Assembly (NCBI RefSeq): GCF_024703895.1
Contig: NZ_CP087968.1
Location: forward strand, 3,844,001 to 3,908,000
DNA length: 64,000 bases
From: Nocardioides sp. B-3
Lineage (GTDB): Bacteria; Actinomycetota; Actinomycetes; Propionibacteriales; Nocardioidaceae
Direction of reading: 5' to 3'
The notes beneath the pieces were generated by a model that had not been told where the DNA came from, made no database searches, and saw only the letters and a program-made list of their open reading frames with translations. The position numbers and the translations under genes were made by a program. This document shows positions 38,793 to 51,032 of the stretch, one piece after another. Position 1 is the first letter of the stretch; every line of letters begins with the position of its first letter.

Positions 38793-38940
38793 CGCGCGGG
38801 AGAGTCGACGGCACGGCGACTCCTCCTTGAGGAGGAATCGTGTGCGTTGCGCCGAAGGGGCAATTCCTCCCCGGAACCTCTCAGGCACCCGAACTGCGCG
38901 GAGCAGGCAACTCTGAAGGACCCGTCCGGGCCTGACAGAG
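38793..38940 (+). ncRNA. Glycine riboswitch
   Basis: Upstream of gcvP the leader has the conserved blocks of a glycine aptamer in order: GCGGGAGAGT, GCCGAAGGGGCAA, GGAACCTCTCAGGCA, GCGGAGCAGGC and ACTCTGAAGGA, ending in a CTCTG/CAGAG closing stem. I see one aptamer, not the tandem form. Downstream, GGAGGC near 38942 can pair with GCCTCC just before the gcvP ATG, with the ribosome site GAGGGAG between them, so control of translation start is possible. Glycine binding would switch on glycine breakdown. Confidence 0.9.
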
Positions 38941-38978
38941 GGGGAGGCGCCTGCTGACCGCCAACCGAGGGAGCCTCC

Positions 38979-41823
38979 ATGACGGACCCGTCCGCGCCCC
39001 ACTCACCCTTCGTCGACCGCCACATCGGTCTGCGCCCCCGACGACATCGAGAAGATGCTCGAAGCGTTGGGGGCACGACTCGCTCGAGTCCCTGATGGCG
39101 GCCGCCGTCCCCGGTGGCATCCGTGCCGACGGAGACCTCGACCTGCCCGAGGCCGTCAGCGAGGACGCGGCGGCCAAGGAGCTGCGGCACCTCGCGGGCC
39201 TCAACCGGCCGGCCGAGGCGATGATCGGTCTCGGCTACCACGCGACGATCACCCCGCCCGTGATCCGGCGCAACGTGCTCGAGGACCCGAGCTGGTACAC
39301 CGCCTACACGCCGTACCAGCCGGAGATCTCGCAGGGCCGTCTCGAGGCGCTGATCAACTTCCAGACCGTCATCGGCGACCTGACCGGCCTGCCGACGGCC
39401 AACTCGTCGTTGCTCGACGAGGGCACCGCCGCCGCGGAGGCGATGACGCTCCTGCGCCGTGGAAACAAGAAGGCGTCGGGCCCGTTCGTGGTCGACGCGG
39501 ACGCGCTTCCGCAGACGATCGAGGTCGTGCGCACCCGCGCCGCGGGCATGGGCATCGACGTCGTCGTCGCCGACCTCACCGCCGGCCTGCCGGAGGGCCC
39601 GCTGAGTGGCCTGCTCGTGCAGTATCCCGGAGCCAGCGGCCGGATCCTCGACCCCCGCCCGCTGATCGAGGCCGCACACGGTCGCGATGCCCTCGTCGTC
39701 GTCGCCGCCGACCTGCTGGCGCTCACCCTGCTCGAGGCGCCCGGGGAGATGGGGGCCGACGTCGTCGTCGGCTCGTCGCAGCGCTTCGGCGTCCCGCTGT
39801 TCTACGGCGGCCCGCACGCCGGCTTCATGTCCGTCAGCGCCGGTCTCGAGCGGCACCTGCCCGGTCGCCCGGTCGGTGTCTCGATCGACGCGGAGGGCCG
39901 CCCCGCCTACCGCCTCGCCCTCCAGACCCGCGAGCAGCACATCCCGCCGCGACAAGGCGACCTCCAACATCTGCACCGCCCGAGTCCTGCTCGCCGTCGT
40001 GGCTTCGATGTACGCCGTCTACCACGGTCCCGAGGGGCTGAAGGCGATCGCACAGCGCACCCACGACTACGCCGCCCGCATCGCCGCGGCGCTCGAGGCC
40101 GGGGGAGTGGAACTGGTCAACGACACCCGGTTCGACACGCTGACCGCGCACGTGCCCGGTCGTGCTGCGGAGGTCGTCGCGTCGGCCCGCTCCTTCGGGC
40201 TGCACCTGCGCTCGGTCGACGCCGACCACGTCGGCCTCTCCACGTCGGAGACCACCACGCCCTCCACGGTCTCCAGCGTGCTGCGTGCCTTCGGCGTCAG
40301 CGATGGCGTCTCCGAGACCGCGTCGTCGATCCCGAGCTCGGTGGTGCGGCAGTCGGCCTACCTCACCCACGAGGTGTTCGGCAGCCACCACAGTGAGACG
40401 CAGATGCTGCGCTACCTGCGCCGCCTGTCGGCGCGCGACTACGCCCCTTGACCGCGGCATGATCCCGCTCGGCTCGTGCACGATGAAGCTCAACGCCACC
40501 ACCGAGATGGAGCCGGTGAGCCTGCCGGGGTTCGCCGACCTGCACCCGTTCGCGCCCGCAGAGGACGCGGCCGGCTACCGCAAGCTGATCGACGACCTCG
40601 AGGGTTGGCTCGCCGAGGTCACGGGCTACGACCGCGTGTCGATCCAGCCCAACGCGGGTTCGCAGGGCGAGCTCGCGGGGCTGCTGGCGATCCGTGGCTT
40701 CCACCTCGCCAACGGGGACACCGAGCGGACTGTCTGCCTCATCCCCTCGTCGGCGCACGGCACCAACGCCGCGTCCGCGGTGATGGCCGGGATGAAGGTC
40801 GTTGTCGTCAAGGCGGCCGACGACGGTTCCGTCGACCTCGACGACCTGCAGGCCGCGTGCGAGAAGCACTCCGACTCGCTGGCCGCGATCATGGTCACCT
40901 ACCCGTCGACGCACGGTGCCTACGAGGACTCCATCACCGAGCTGTGCAAGATCGTGCACGGCCACGGCGGTCAGGTGTACGTCGACGGCGCCAACCTCAA
41001 CGCGCTGCTCGGGTTCGCCAAGCCCGGCGAGTTCGGCGGCGACGTCTCGCACCTCAACCTGCACAAGACGTTCTGCATCCCGCACGGTGGCGGCGGTCCG
41101 GGTGTCGGGCCGGTCGCGGTGCAGGGCACACCGGCGCCGTACCTCCCCTCGCACCCGATGCACCCCGAGCCCGAGAAGCGCGCGGGCATCGGCCCGATCA
41201 GCGCGGCTCCCTACGGCTCGGCGGGCATCCTGCCGATCTCGTGGGCCTACATCCGGCTGATGGGCGGCCCCGGCCTGACGCGGGCGACCGCCGTGGCGGT
41301 GCTGTCCGCCAACTACGTCGCGCTCCGGCTCGCCGACCACTTCCCGGTGCTCTACCGCGGGCACGGCGGCCCGGTGGCGCACGAGTGCATTCTCGACGTG
41401 CGCGGCCTGACCAAGGACTCCGGCGTCAGCGTCGACGACGTGGCCAAGCGGCTCGTCGACTACGGCTTCCACGCACCGACCATGTCGTTCCCGGTCGCCG
41501 GCACGCTGATGGTCGAGCCGACGGAGTCCGAGGACCTCGGGGAGATCGACCGCTTCTGCGACGCGATGATCGCCATCAAGGGCGAGATCGACCGCGTGCA
41601 GGCAGGGGAGTGGTCCCCGGAGAACTCGCCGCTGCGGCACGCGCCGCACACCGCCCGCGCGCTGGTCGGCGAGTGGGACCGGGTCTACTCCCGCGAGGTG
41701 GGCGTCTTCCCGACCGGCATCGACCCCGACAAGTACTGGCCGCCGGTGGCCCGCATCGACCGGGCCTACGGCGACCGCAACCTCGTCTGCGCGTGCCCGC
41801 CACCCGAGGCGTTCGCCGAATGA
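38979..41823 (+). CDS. gcvP: Glycine dehydrogenase (decarboxylating), P protein
   Basis: PLP-dependent P protein of the glycine cleavage system. Four extra bases are visible: C5 at 39035-39039, G5 at 39069-39073, CCC near 39951 and CCCC at 40444-40447. Corrected, it is 946 residues in one chain. The PLP lysine is in [20 protein letters not shown] in the C-terminal half; other marks are [28 protein letters not shown]-like [13 protein letters not shown], and [16 protein letters not shown]. It decarboxylates glycine and passes the methylamine to GcvH. Expression is probably set by the riboswitch upstream. Its stop overlaps the ATG of the next gene. Confidence 0.93.
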
Positions 41824-43154
41824 GCCCGGTCACCGACTTCACCGACTACCGCCTGCGTTGGCGGGTCGCGAAGGCCCGGGCCGACGGCATGGTGCCCTCG
41901 ATCGTGGCAGGGGTCGTCCGCGACGGCACGCTGGCGTGGGCCGGTGGAGCCGGCGCGGTGCCCGGCCCGCTGACCGACACGCAGTACAAGATCGGCTCGA
42001 TCACCAAGACGTTCACGGCCGTACTGATCCTCCAGCTCGTCGAGGAGGGGCTGCTGTCGCTCGACGCGCCGGCCTCGTCCGTGCTGGGTGAGGTGGGCTA
42101 CGCCGACCGTTCCATCCGGCAGCTCTCGGCCCACTCCGGTGGACTTCAGGCCGAGCCGGCCGGGTCGTGGTGGGAGCGGTCGGAGGGCGGTTCTTTCGAG
42201 TCGCTCGCTGGTGCAAATGACGGGTCGGCGGCGCCGTGCGCCCCGGATCGGCAGTTCCACTACTCCAACCTCGGCTACGGCCTGCTCGGCGAGATCGTGG
42301 CGCGCCTGCGCGGCCAGACCCGGTGGGAGGTCGCATCGGAGCGGATCCTCACCCCGCTCGGGATGAACCGCACGTCCTACCAGCACTCGGGCACGCATGC
42401 CGAGGGCTGGTCGGTGCATCCCTATGCCCAGACGCTGATCGCCGAGCCGCTGCCAGACACGGCGGCCATGGCGCCGGCCGGGCAGGTGTGGAGCACGGTC
42501 GCCGACCTCGCGACCTACTGCGGCTTCCTGCTCGAGGGACACGACGACGTGCTGAGCCCAGAAGTCCTCGGGCGTGCCTTCACCCCGCAGTCGGGGGAGG
42601 AGCACGCCGGGCTGGCCTACACGCACGGGCTCGGGTTCCAGATCTTCCGCGGCGGCTCGGGGACGCTGGTCGGGCACAGCGGGTCGATGCCCGGGTTCCA
42701 CGCCATCTGCACGGTCGACCGCACGCGCCATGCAGGCGTCGTCGGACTCGTCAACGGCACCTCGGGCGTGCCCGTGGCGGCCTTCGGCGCCGACCTCTGG
42801 ACGAGCTCGAGCAGTGGGAGCCGGCCCTGCCCGTCGCGTGGGCGCCCAACGAGACCGTGCCGCCCGAGTTCGCCGACGTGCTCGGCCTGTGGCACTGGGG
42901 GCCCGGGCCGGTCGTCTTCGCCTGTGAGGCCGGCGATCTCGTGGCACGACAACGGGGCATCGAGGCATGGCGCTTCGGGGTCGACGCCGGTCGGGTGGTC
43001 GGGATCCGCGGCTACCACTCGGGCGAGCAGCTCCGGGTCGTACGCCGAAGCGACGGCGTGGTCTCGCACCTCGACATCGGCACGTTCATCCTGACGCGTG
43101 AGCCCTACGAGGACGGGGCGCCCATTCCCCGGTGGACGCCCCGACCTCGGCTGA
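41820..43154 (+). CDS. Serine hydrolase of the beta-lactamase/class C family
   Basis: The active-site serine motif SITK ([15 protein letters not shown]), the YSN box ([15 protein letters not shown]) and the HSG box ([12 protein letters not shown]) are all present. There is no signal peptide, so the protein is likely cytosolic, more like an esterase or peptidase than a secreted beta-lactamase. Frames slip near 42805 and in the CCCC at 43127-43130; the corrected end GGRPDLG stops at 43154. The C-terminal part past residue 330 resembles the beta-barrel domain of such hydrolases. Substrate unknown; the ATGA overlap with gcvP suggests joint transcription. Confidence 0.82.
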
Positions 43155-43157
43155 GGG

Positions 43158-44549
43158 CTACTGGGCCTGCGAGACGCTCGACATGTTGAAGTCGGGGATC
43201 CGCAGGGCCGGCATGGCGGTGCGCGAGAAGTAGTCGTCGCCCCACTCGCGGCTGAAGCTCGGCACCGTCGCGCTGGCGTGCGAGAAGCGGTTGAGCAGGT
43301 CGATCGGGCTCTCGTTCCAGCGGAAGTTGTTGACCGCGCCGACGATCTCGCCGCCCTCGACGAGGTAGACCCCGTCACGAGTGAGTCCGGTGAGCAGCAT
43401 GGTCTGCGGGTCGACCTCGCGGATGTACCACAGGCACGTCACGAGCAGGCCCTTATCCATCCCGGCCACGAGGTCCATCTCGCTGCCCTGACCACCGTCG
43501 ACCTCGAGCACGAGGTTGTCGATCATCGGGGTGACGGGCTGGCCGGTCATGACTGCGGAGTGCCGCGTCTGCAGCAGCGCGGAGAGCGTGCCGTCGGCGA
43601 TCCAGTCGGTGCGGCCCAGCGGCAGGCCGTTGTCGAAGACCGACTCGGTGTTGTCCGAGGCGCCCGCGATGTTGAACGGAGTGCACTGGAGCCCGGTGTA
43701 GGCGGGGTCGGACCACAGGTGGACGCCCTGCTTGACGATCCGCTCGCCGATCTTCGTCCCACCGCCCGTCCTGCTGTAGACGGACTCGCCCTCGTGCGCG
43801 ACCCGGGCACCCGCGCCCCAGTAGGCGTCGATCATCAGGTCGGCGACGGACGTCGGCGGCAGGATCGTGTCGTAGCGACCTGCCGGCAGCTCGATCTGCC
43901 GCTCGGCCCGGGCAAGCCGCTGCTTGACCTGCTCGGCCATCGTGGCCGCGTCGACCTCGGCGAAGTCGCGGGTCGCGCCACCCACCCGAGCACTCTCGGA
44001 CAGACCGAGGTCCTTGGCCGTGCAGGCGTAGTGCCCGGTCGGCTGCACGTGTCGCAGCCGGAGTCCGCGCGACGACCCCGGGTAAGTGGTGACGACCTCG
44101 TGGCTGACGAAGCCGTAGAGCAGGCGGTCCTCGGCCGAGGCAGCGCGGAACGCCTCGCCGAGGGCGGGGGCGAACGAGTCGTAGGCCTTGATGCCCGTGC
44201 GCTCGGGAGCGGCGTCCCAGTCGGTGCTGGTGTGGTCGGCAACCGGGTCGGCGGCGTCCTCGGCAGCCGAGGCCGACCGTGCCGCCGCATCGGCGGCCTT
44301 GACCGGGGTCTCGACCTGTTCGGGGGTGCTCGCGCTCCCGGAGACCGACCCCGTCGCGACGCCGTCGCCCCGGGCCACGAACGAGATGACGGTGACGTCG
44401 ACGGAGACCATCACGCCGTTGGTGGTCAGGGTGTTGTTCGCCCAGCGCAGGTTGGCGCTGCTGCTGTCGGCCGCGATGGCGATGCAGTCGTCGGCGGTGG
44501 AGGTGGCGAGCGCGTGCTCGACCAGCTGCTGCGGGGTGTGCGCGGTCAT
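43158..44549 (-). CDS. tldE: TldE/PmbA family metalloprotease partner subunit
   Basis: The intact 463-residue protein belongs to the TldE/PmbA group: it aligns in fold to TldD but lacks HExxxH. Recognisable parts are [36 protein letters not shown] and [20 protein letters not shown]. It forms a heterocomplex with TldD and degrades unfolded or modified peptides; in some bacteria it matures small peptide antibiotics. Its ATG shares a base with the tldD stop (TGATG). Confidence 0.88.
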   Translation of the reverse strand: MTAHTPQQLVEHALATSTADDCIAIAADSSSANLRWANNTLTTNGVMVSVDVTVISFVARGDGVATGSVSGSASTPEQVETPVKAADAAARSASAAEDAADPVADHTSTDWDAAPERTGIKAYDSFAPALGEAFRAASAEDRLLYGFVSHEVVTTYPGSSRGLRLRHVQPTGHYACTAKDLGLSESARVGGATRDFAEVDAATMAEQVKQRLARAERQIELPAGRYDTILPPTSVADLMIDAYWGAGARVAHEGESVYSRTGGGTKIGERIVKQGVHLWSDPAYTGLQCTPFNIAGASDNTESVFDNGLPLGRTDWIADGTLSALLQTRHSAVMTGQPVTPMIDNLVLEVDGGQGSEMDLVAGMDKGLLVTCLWYIREVDPQTMLLTGLTRDGVYLVEGGEIVGAVNNFRWNESPIDLLNRFSHASATVPSFSREWGDDYFSRTAMPALRIPDFNMSSVSQAQ

Positions 44550-46059
44550 CAGTGGCCTGCCTCGTCGGTGGTGTTGAGGATGCGGACGCCGCGGAACAGC
44601 GCCGTCGGCGCTCCGTGGCTGACGGCGGCCACCTGACCGGGCTGAGCCTTGCCGCAGTTGAACGCGCCGCCCAGCACCCGGGTGTCGGGGCCGCCGACGG
44701 CCTCCATGGAGTTCCAGAAGTCGGTGGTGGTCGCCCTGGTAGGCGACGTCGCGGAGCTGGCCGTCCAGCTTGCCGTCGGTGATCTTGAAGAACCGCTGGC
44801 CGGTGAACTGGAAGTTGAACCGCTGCATGTCGATCGACCACGACTTGTCGCCGACGATGTAGATCCCGCGCTCGACCTTGCCGATCAGCTCGTCGGTGCT
44901 GGGACCGTCCGGCGCCGCCTGCAGCGACACGTTGGCCATCCGCTGGATGGGGATGTGGCCCGGCGAGTCGGCGTACGCACAACCGTTGGAGCGGCCCTCG
45001 TGCAGCTCGGGCTTCATGTGCCCCATGGACCGGTCGAGCTGGTAGCCCACCAGCACACCGTCCTTGACGATGTCCCACTCGCGGGTCTGCACGCCCTCGT
45101 CGTCGTAGCCGACGGTGGAGAGCCCGTGCTCGACGGTCCGGTCGCCGGTGACGTTCATGATCGGGGGAGCCGTACTGCAGGTTGCCGAGCTTGTCGTAGG
45201 TCGCGAAGGAGGTGCCGGCGTAGTTGGCCTCGTAGCCCAGCGCCCGGTCGAGCTCGGTCGCGTGCCCGATTGACTCGTGGATCGTCAGCCACAGGTTGGA
45301 CGGGTGGATGACCGGGTCGTAGCTGCCCGGCTCCACGCTCGGGGCCACCAGCTTCTCGGCCAGCAGCTCGGGGACCTGCGCGAGCTCGGCGTCCCAGTCG
45401 TAGCGGCCGTCGGTGATGTACTCCCAGCCGCGGGCGACCGGGGGAGCGATGGACGACATCGAGTCGAAGATGCCGGTCTTCTCGTCCGAGCCCATGGCCT
45501 CGAAGCCCGGCTGCAGCCGGACGCGTGCTGCGTGGTGCGGGTGCCGGCCGGGTCGGCGTAGTACTTGTTCTCCTGCACCTGCTGGAGGTCCGCGGTCGCG
45601 TGGCCGACGCTCGCGTGCCGGCGCAGCCGGTCGGTCCACTCGGTGAGCACCGCCGCCTTCTCCGCGGTCGGCACCTCGAGGGGATTGAGGTCATAGGCCG
45701 AGACCCGGGTGACGTCGTCGTAGACCGGCTCGGCCGCCAGCTGCACAGGCGTCGTGGTCATCTCGGCGGCCACCTCGGCGACCGCGATCGCGGTCTCCGC
45801 GACACGCCGGGCTTCGGCGTCCGTGAGGACGACACCGGAGGCGAAGCCCCGGGCGCCGCGATGGATGACGCGTACAGGCGAAGCCGACGTCCTCCACATC
45901 GCTGGCAGTCTGCAGCACGCCGTCGCGGGCTGCGAGGTATTGGTAGCGGACGCTTCCGAAGCGGAAGTCGGCATGGGTGGCGCCGAGCTCGGCCGCTCTG
46001 GCCAGCGCGGCGTCACCGAGGGTGCGGTGGGGCAGCGCGGCGAAGGTCGGATCGATCAT
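44549..46059 (-). CDS. tldD: TldD family metalloprotease, active subunit
   Basis: The zinc-binding HExxxH occurs in LTIHESIGHATELDRAL. The start is MIDPTFAALPHRTLGDAALA, with its C-terminal part ending LGGAFNCGKAQPGQVAAVSH. Four frame slips, near 45885 (extra T), 45525, in the run 45163-45167 and at 44734-44736, interrupt it; the corrected length is about 503 residues. It pairs with the downstream tldE. No precursor peptide gene or modifying enzyme lies nearby, so a general peptidase role is more likely than antibiotic maturation. Confidence 0.85.
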
Positions 46060-46115
46060 GGAGCGAACCTAACGCAGAGCACAGGCGCGATGACGCAGCC
46101 ATTAGGGTGGCGCGC

Positions 46116-46811
46116 ATGGGTACTCCGTCGTGGCTGGGCATCGGCGCGCAACGGTCCGGGACGACGTGGTTCACCGACCTGCTGACGCAGCACCCGCAGG
46201 TCGGGTTGGGGACGAACGGCAAGAAGGAACAGCACCTCCTGCACAAGGTGGGAGACGGTGTCGAGCCGGCTTCGGCGTACCTCGACCTGTTCCCGGAGGA
46301 CGGGATCCGTCGCGGCGACTGGACGCCGCAGTACCTCCGTCACTCGTCGGCTCCGGCCACGGCCGCGCGGCTGCTGGGCCCGGACGCCCCGGTGCTGGTG
46401 CTCCTGCGCGACCCGGTCGACCGGTTCGTCTCGGCCATGCGGCTCGCCGCCACGCGGGCCAAGTCGCCGTGGCCCTATCCGGTGCCGATCACGGTGCAGA
46501 CCTTCAGCGGGTTCTATGCCGACCAGCTGGCGATGTGGGCGCACCATGTCGGGCGTTCGCGCATGCAGGTGATGGTCTTCGAGAGCGTGCGTCAGGACCC
46601 GCAGGCCGCCGTCGACTCGGTGTGGTCACGTCTCGGGGTGACCTCCGTTGCGCTTCGCGACGTCGACCGCCCCTCGGGTTCGAGCAGCCGGGCGTCGTGG
46701 ACGCCGCCCGAGGGGCTGCTGGCTTCGCTCGAGGTGCTCTATCGACCGCAGGTGCGTCGCCCGGTCGACGACTGGGGACTCGACATCTCCACCCGGAAGA
46801 CCCAGCCCTGA
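46116..46811 (+). CDS. Sulfotransferase
   Basis: The intact 231-residue protein has the PAPS-binding 5' loop IGAQRSGTTWFTDLLTQHP at its start and the 3'-phosphate site VLLRDPVDRFVSAMRLA in the middle. It would move sulfate from PAPS to an acceptor that cannot be named. It is divergent from tldD with only 56 bases between. A sulfatase lies 16 kb away, but there is no sign of linkage. Confidence 0.88.
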   Translation: MGTPSWLGIGAQRSGTTWFTDLLTQHPQVGLGTNGKKEQHLLHKVGDGVEPASAYLDLFPEDGIRRGDWTPQYLRHSSAPATAARLLGPDAPVLVLLRDPVDRFVSAMRLAATRAKSPWPYPVPITVQTFSGFYADQLAMWAHHVGRSRMQVMVFESVRQDPQAAVDSVWSRLGVTSVALRDVDRPSGSSSRASWTPPEGLLASLEVLYRPQVRRPVDDWGLDISTRKTQP

Positions 46812-46817
46812 GGCGCT

Positions 46818-49800
46818 TCAGCCGACGCTGACACTGACCCGGGAGCCGTCGCGGCCCTTGGTCACGCGCAGCTGGCTGGGGATGCGGGTCTGCATCTCGG
46901 CCACGTGGCTGACGACGCCGACGACGCGCCCTCCGTCGCGCAGGCCGTCGAGGGTGTCCATCACGTCGTCGAGGGTGTCGGCGTCCAACGAACCGAAGCC
47001 CTCATCCACGAACAGTGTGTCGAGGTCGGCGCCCCCGGCTTCCCGGGTGATGACGTCGGCGAGGCCCAGCGCCGGGGCGAGCGAGACCACGAACGTCTCG
47101 CCGCCGGACAACGTCGCCGGATCGCGTGCCTCGCCCGACCAGTCGTCGCGCACGAGGAGGCTCAGCCCGCCACGCGTCTCCCCGGCACCGCGCTTGCCGG
47201 TGTGCTCGAGGGAGTAGCGCTGGTCGCTCATCCGCGCCAGCCGCTCGTTGGCCGCTGCCACTACAGGGGTCAGCCGATGCGCCGGGACGTAGGCCGAGAG
47301 CCGCATCTGCAAGGCGTTGTCGGGCGACTTCCCTTCCACGAAGTGGGCGAGGCCCGCCGTGAGCTCGAGCTCCTCGCGGACCGGCCGCCACGTGTCCGGG
47401 GCGTCCGACACGTCCTGCACCAGCGCGGTGAGCCGGTTGCGCCGCCGGACCGCCTCGTCGTGGGCGGCGTGCGCGATCCGGGCACGGGTCTCGGCGAGCT
47501 CGAGCGCCGCGACCAGCTCGGGGATGTCAGGTCGGGGGAGTGCGGTGGCGGCACAGTGCTCGGCGTCCTGCGTGATGGCACGTGCGGTGTGCAGGGCGTC
47601 GTCGAGAGCGGCGATCTCGGCGGCCAGTGCCTGTCGTTCGTCCTCGTCCATGAGGCGCTGCACGGGCGGCCTCGACGGAGCCGAATCCAGCGCCCGAGGC
47701 AGCGTCGGCCAGTGCGCGCTCTGCCCGCGCGAGGTCACGCTCGGTCCCGGCGAGCTGCTCGTGCGCTTCACAGGCCCGGGCCAGTGCGTCGAGCTGACGC
47801 TGGCGCAGCGTGCACAGCTCGGTGACGGTCCGGCAGCCGCTGCCCTCGAGCAGCTCCTCGATGCGGTCGCGCAGTCGTTGATGCTCGTTGGTGTGGAGCT
47901 CCAGCCGGGCCGCCGTGTCGGTGCATCGCTGACCCGCCGTGTCCCGGGCTGCTCGCAGGTTGTCTCCGGCGGCGCGTTGACCGGCCACCTCTGCGGCCAA
48001 GGCGATGTGCGTCGCCGCGAGGGCGGCGGCCTCGTCGTGCGCCTGCCGGGCCTCGGCCGGGGGCGCGTGCGGCATCGTCGCCCGTGAGTCCGTCGGCGAC
48101 GGTCAGGAGCCGCGTGTGGTGCGCCTCGGACTGCCGCAGCTGGTCGTCGAGCACGACCAGCAGGCCTTCCGCGTCGTCCACGTCCTTGCGTGCCGCCCGC
48201 TCGGTGGCGGCGTCGGGACTGCCGGCCGTGGCCACCGCCGGGCGGGGATGGTCGTGCGAACCACAGACCGGGCAGTCAGCGCCGACGGCCAGAGCGCCGG
48301 CGATCTCCGCGGCCATCCCGTCGAGCCCGGCCTCGCGCACCTCGAGCCGGGTCTCCTTGAGTCGTGTCAGCACGTCGCGGGCCGTCTCGCGCTCGCGGCG
48401 CAGATCCGTGAGGACTGCGGTCGCCGAGACAAGCTCGGTCGCGGCGCCGGCGCGTTCGTGAGCCGGGGCCAGCGTGGCCGCCAACGCCGGGAGCCGCACC
48501 TGTGCAGAGTGCGCCGAGGCCGGGGGCTTCCTCGACTGCCGCCGGGCGCCCAGGAGCCTCGTCGACCTCGGACGAGAGGCGGACGACTGCCGCCGTGGCC
48601 GCCGAGAGCAGCTCGGTGACCTCGGTGCAGAGCCCCGTGAGCTCGTGCAGGCGCTCGGCATCGGGGCGCGCCGCCTCGGCCGGGTCGAGCGCGCGGCCCG
48701 CCGCCGCCGGGACCGAGGGCAGCTCGTCGTAGGTCGGAGCCGCTTGGCCGGGAGCCGCGATCCGCAGCCCGGGCAGCGGTGGTGGACTCCGCTTCGCGTC
48801 GGCGCTGCGCGACGAGGTGGGCGTCCCGGGCGGCCGCAAGATCGAGGTCGGCCAGCGCTGTCGCGCGCTCGGCGCCCTGAAACAGCCCCCGACTCCGTGC
48901 GAGCGCGGACTCGTCGTGCTCGGCGAGCCGCGTCATCGCGGCCGCGTGCGCGGCCCGGCGGTCCGCTACGAGATGTCCGCTGGCAAGGGAGTCGGCCGAC
49001 GTGGCCACGAGCCGGTCGGCATCCGAGCACCCCAAGGTCGCCCTCGCCACGTCGGTCCCGGCGGGAGCTGACGCAGCCGGTGACCCAGCTGACGACGCCG
49101 CCGTCCGCGGCATCGAGGGAGAGGTCGGAGATGTCCCATGTCGCCGGCATTGGCTGGCCTGCGCTCTCGCTGACCCGACCGAGCAGCTGGGCGAGCGCGC
49201 GCCCGTGGTCCGTGGAACTGCGCTGCAGGTCGAGCCGCCGCTCGCGCAGCCACTGCTCGATCCGGTCGAAGCGTCCGGTCCGGAAGACCTGTCGCAGCAA
49301 CGCATGGCGATCCTCCGACCGGGCGCGCAGGAAGGCTCGGAACCGACCCTGCGGCAGCATCGCCACCCGGCAGAACTGCGTCAGGGTGAGCCCCACGAGC
49401 CCGGTGACGAGGTGACCGGTCTCGTCGAGCCGGGTCGAGAGGGGTTGCCATCCGTCGTCCACGCGCTCGCTGATGACAACGGAGGCCTGCTCGGTGGTCA
49501 TGCCGGTGCCGCGCTTCTTGGGCCGCTCCCACTTGGGGGAGCGCTCGATCCGGAACCGGCGGCCCGACAGGGTCACCTCCAGTCGCACTCGTGGCGCCAC
49601 ACCCTCGCCGGCCCGGTCGCAGCGGAGTCGACCGGCGGTGCTGCGATCGCCGGGGACGTCGCCGTACAGCGCAAAGCAGACGGCGTCGAGGACGCTCGAC
49701 TTGCCCGCGCCGGTGGGGCCGCTCAGCAGGAAGAGGCCGGAGCCGGAGAGCGTGTCGAAGTCGACTTCGACCGTGTCGGCGAAGGGGCCGAACGCGGTGA

Positions 49801-49822
49801 TGCTCAGGGAGTGCAGGCGCAT
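46818..49822 (-). CDS. sbcC: DNA repair exonuclease ATPase subunit SbcC (Rad50-like)
   Basis: Walker A is in LLSGPTGAGKSSVLDAVCFAL, and the C-terminal half has the signature ATLSGGETFVVSLAPALGLA and Walker B LDTLFVDEGFGSLDADTL. The zinc hook CPVCGSHDHP sits in the middle of a long coiled coil. Five frame slips, near 49070, 48785, 48510, 48075 and 47670, divide it; the corrected length is about 1,000 residues. With SbcD it opens hairpin DNA ends. Its ATG overlaps the sbcD stop (TGATG), so they are coupled. Confidence 0.9.
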
Positions 49823-50983
49823 CAGGCCTCACCCACCGGGACGTCGAGGTCGGTGTCTTCGCAGCAGGCGTCGCAGGCCTCGAGAAGGAGGTCGGACTCG
49901 ACGGACGTGGCGGGCACCCCTCGCAGCTCGGCGACGAAGTCGAGAGCGATCTCGTGGTCGCGACGACCGACGACGCTGGCGATCGGGAGCTGGACCGGCG
50001 TGGCACCGGTGGGGGCGAAGGAGAGCACGAGGGTGTGCTCGAACCGGCGCCGCAGCCGCTCCATGGCTCGGGCTGGGCGCAACGCGTCGGTGAGCGTGAC
50101 TCGGACCCAGTCGTGCTCGTGCCGGTCCGGGTCTGGATCGGAGAGCAGCGTCTCGAGGTCGCCGGTGAGACGGACCAGCCGACGGGGGACCGGAGCCTCG
50201 ATGAAGTGCGCGGCGCTCACCCCGGTCGGCCCGAGGTCGACCAACCAGCTGCCCTTGACTCGGTCGGACTCGCCGAACGAGTAGGCCAGCGGGGAGCCGC
50301 TGTAGCGGATGTGGTCCTCGAGGACATGGCGACCGTGCAGGTGCCCGAGCGCGACGTAGTCGATGTCGTCGAAGATGCCGGTGGGGACACGGCTGACGCC
50401 GCCGACGCTGATGTCGCGCTCCGACTCCGACGGCTGCGCCCCCGCGACGAAGGCGTGTGCCAGCACGACCGAGCGCGTGTGTGCCCGCTTGTCGAGATCG
50501 GCGCGCACCCGGCGCATCGCCTCGCCCAGCACGATCTCGTGGGACCTGCCGGGCAGGCCCCCGGGGCTCGATCATCGCGGTCGGGTCGAGGTAGGGCAGG
50601 CCGTGGAAGGCCACCGGCCCGTGCGCGTCCTCGAGCAGGACGGGGGAGCCGACGGTCCGGGCGTCGGTGCGGATGAAGACGCCGGCCGCGTCGATCAGCC
50701 GGCTGCCGAAGCCGAGCCGCTGGGCGGAGTCGTGGTTGCCGCTCGTGACCACCACCGCAGCCCGCGACGCGGCGAGCCGGGCGAAGGTCTCGTCGGCCGG
50801 GCGCACCGCGTCGACGTGGGGGAGGGCACGGTCGTAGATGTCGCCGGCGACGACCACCACGTCGACCGACTCGCGCTTGACCACGTCGAGCAAGTGGTCC
50901 ATGAACACGCCCTGATGCCCGAGGAGCCCTTCGCGGTGGAAGGACCTCCCCGTGTGCCAGTCAGAGGTGTGCAGGATCCGCAT
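49822..50983 (-). CDS. sbcD: DNA repair nuclease subunit SbcD (Mre11-like)
   Basis: The calcineurin-like nuclease motifs are clear: ILHTSDWHTGRSFHREGLL, VVVAGDIYDRALPH, VVTSGNHDSAQRLGFGS and YVALGHLHGRHVLEDHIRYS. An extra base in the C/G run 50564-50572 shifts the frame at about residue 140; the corrected protein has about 386 residues. It is the nuclease partner of SbcC. Confidence 0.92.
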
Positions 50984-51032
50984 GGGACGAACCTAGGTTC
51001 GACCACCGACAACGCCGGGGAGCCCACGCCGT

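Noticed and set aside
39035-40447. Programmed frameshifting in gcvP
   Set aside because: Four unrelated sites in one gene, plus the same kind of slip in many others, point to sequence errors, not recoding.
43278-44636. A 452-codon plus-strand frame opposite tldE
   Set aside because: tldE is intact and matches its family; the opposite frame is a shadow.
43158-46059. tldD/tldE as part of a peptide antibiotic cluster
   Set aside because: No precursor peptide, radical SAM, YcaO or transporter gene is next to them; neighbours are housekeeping.
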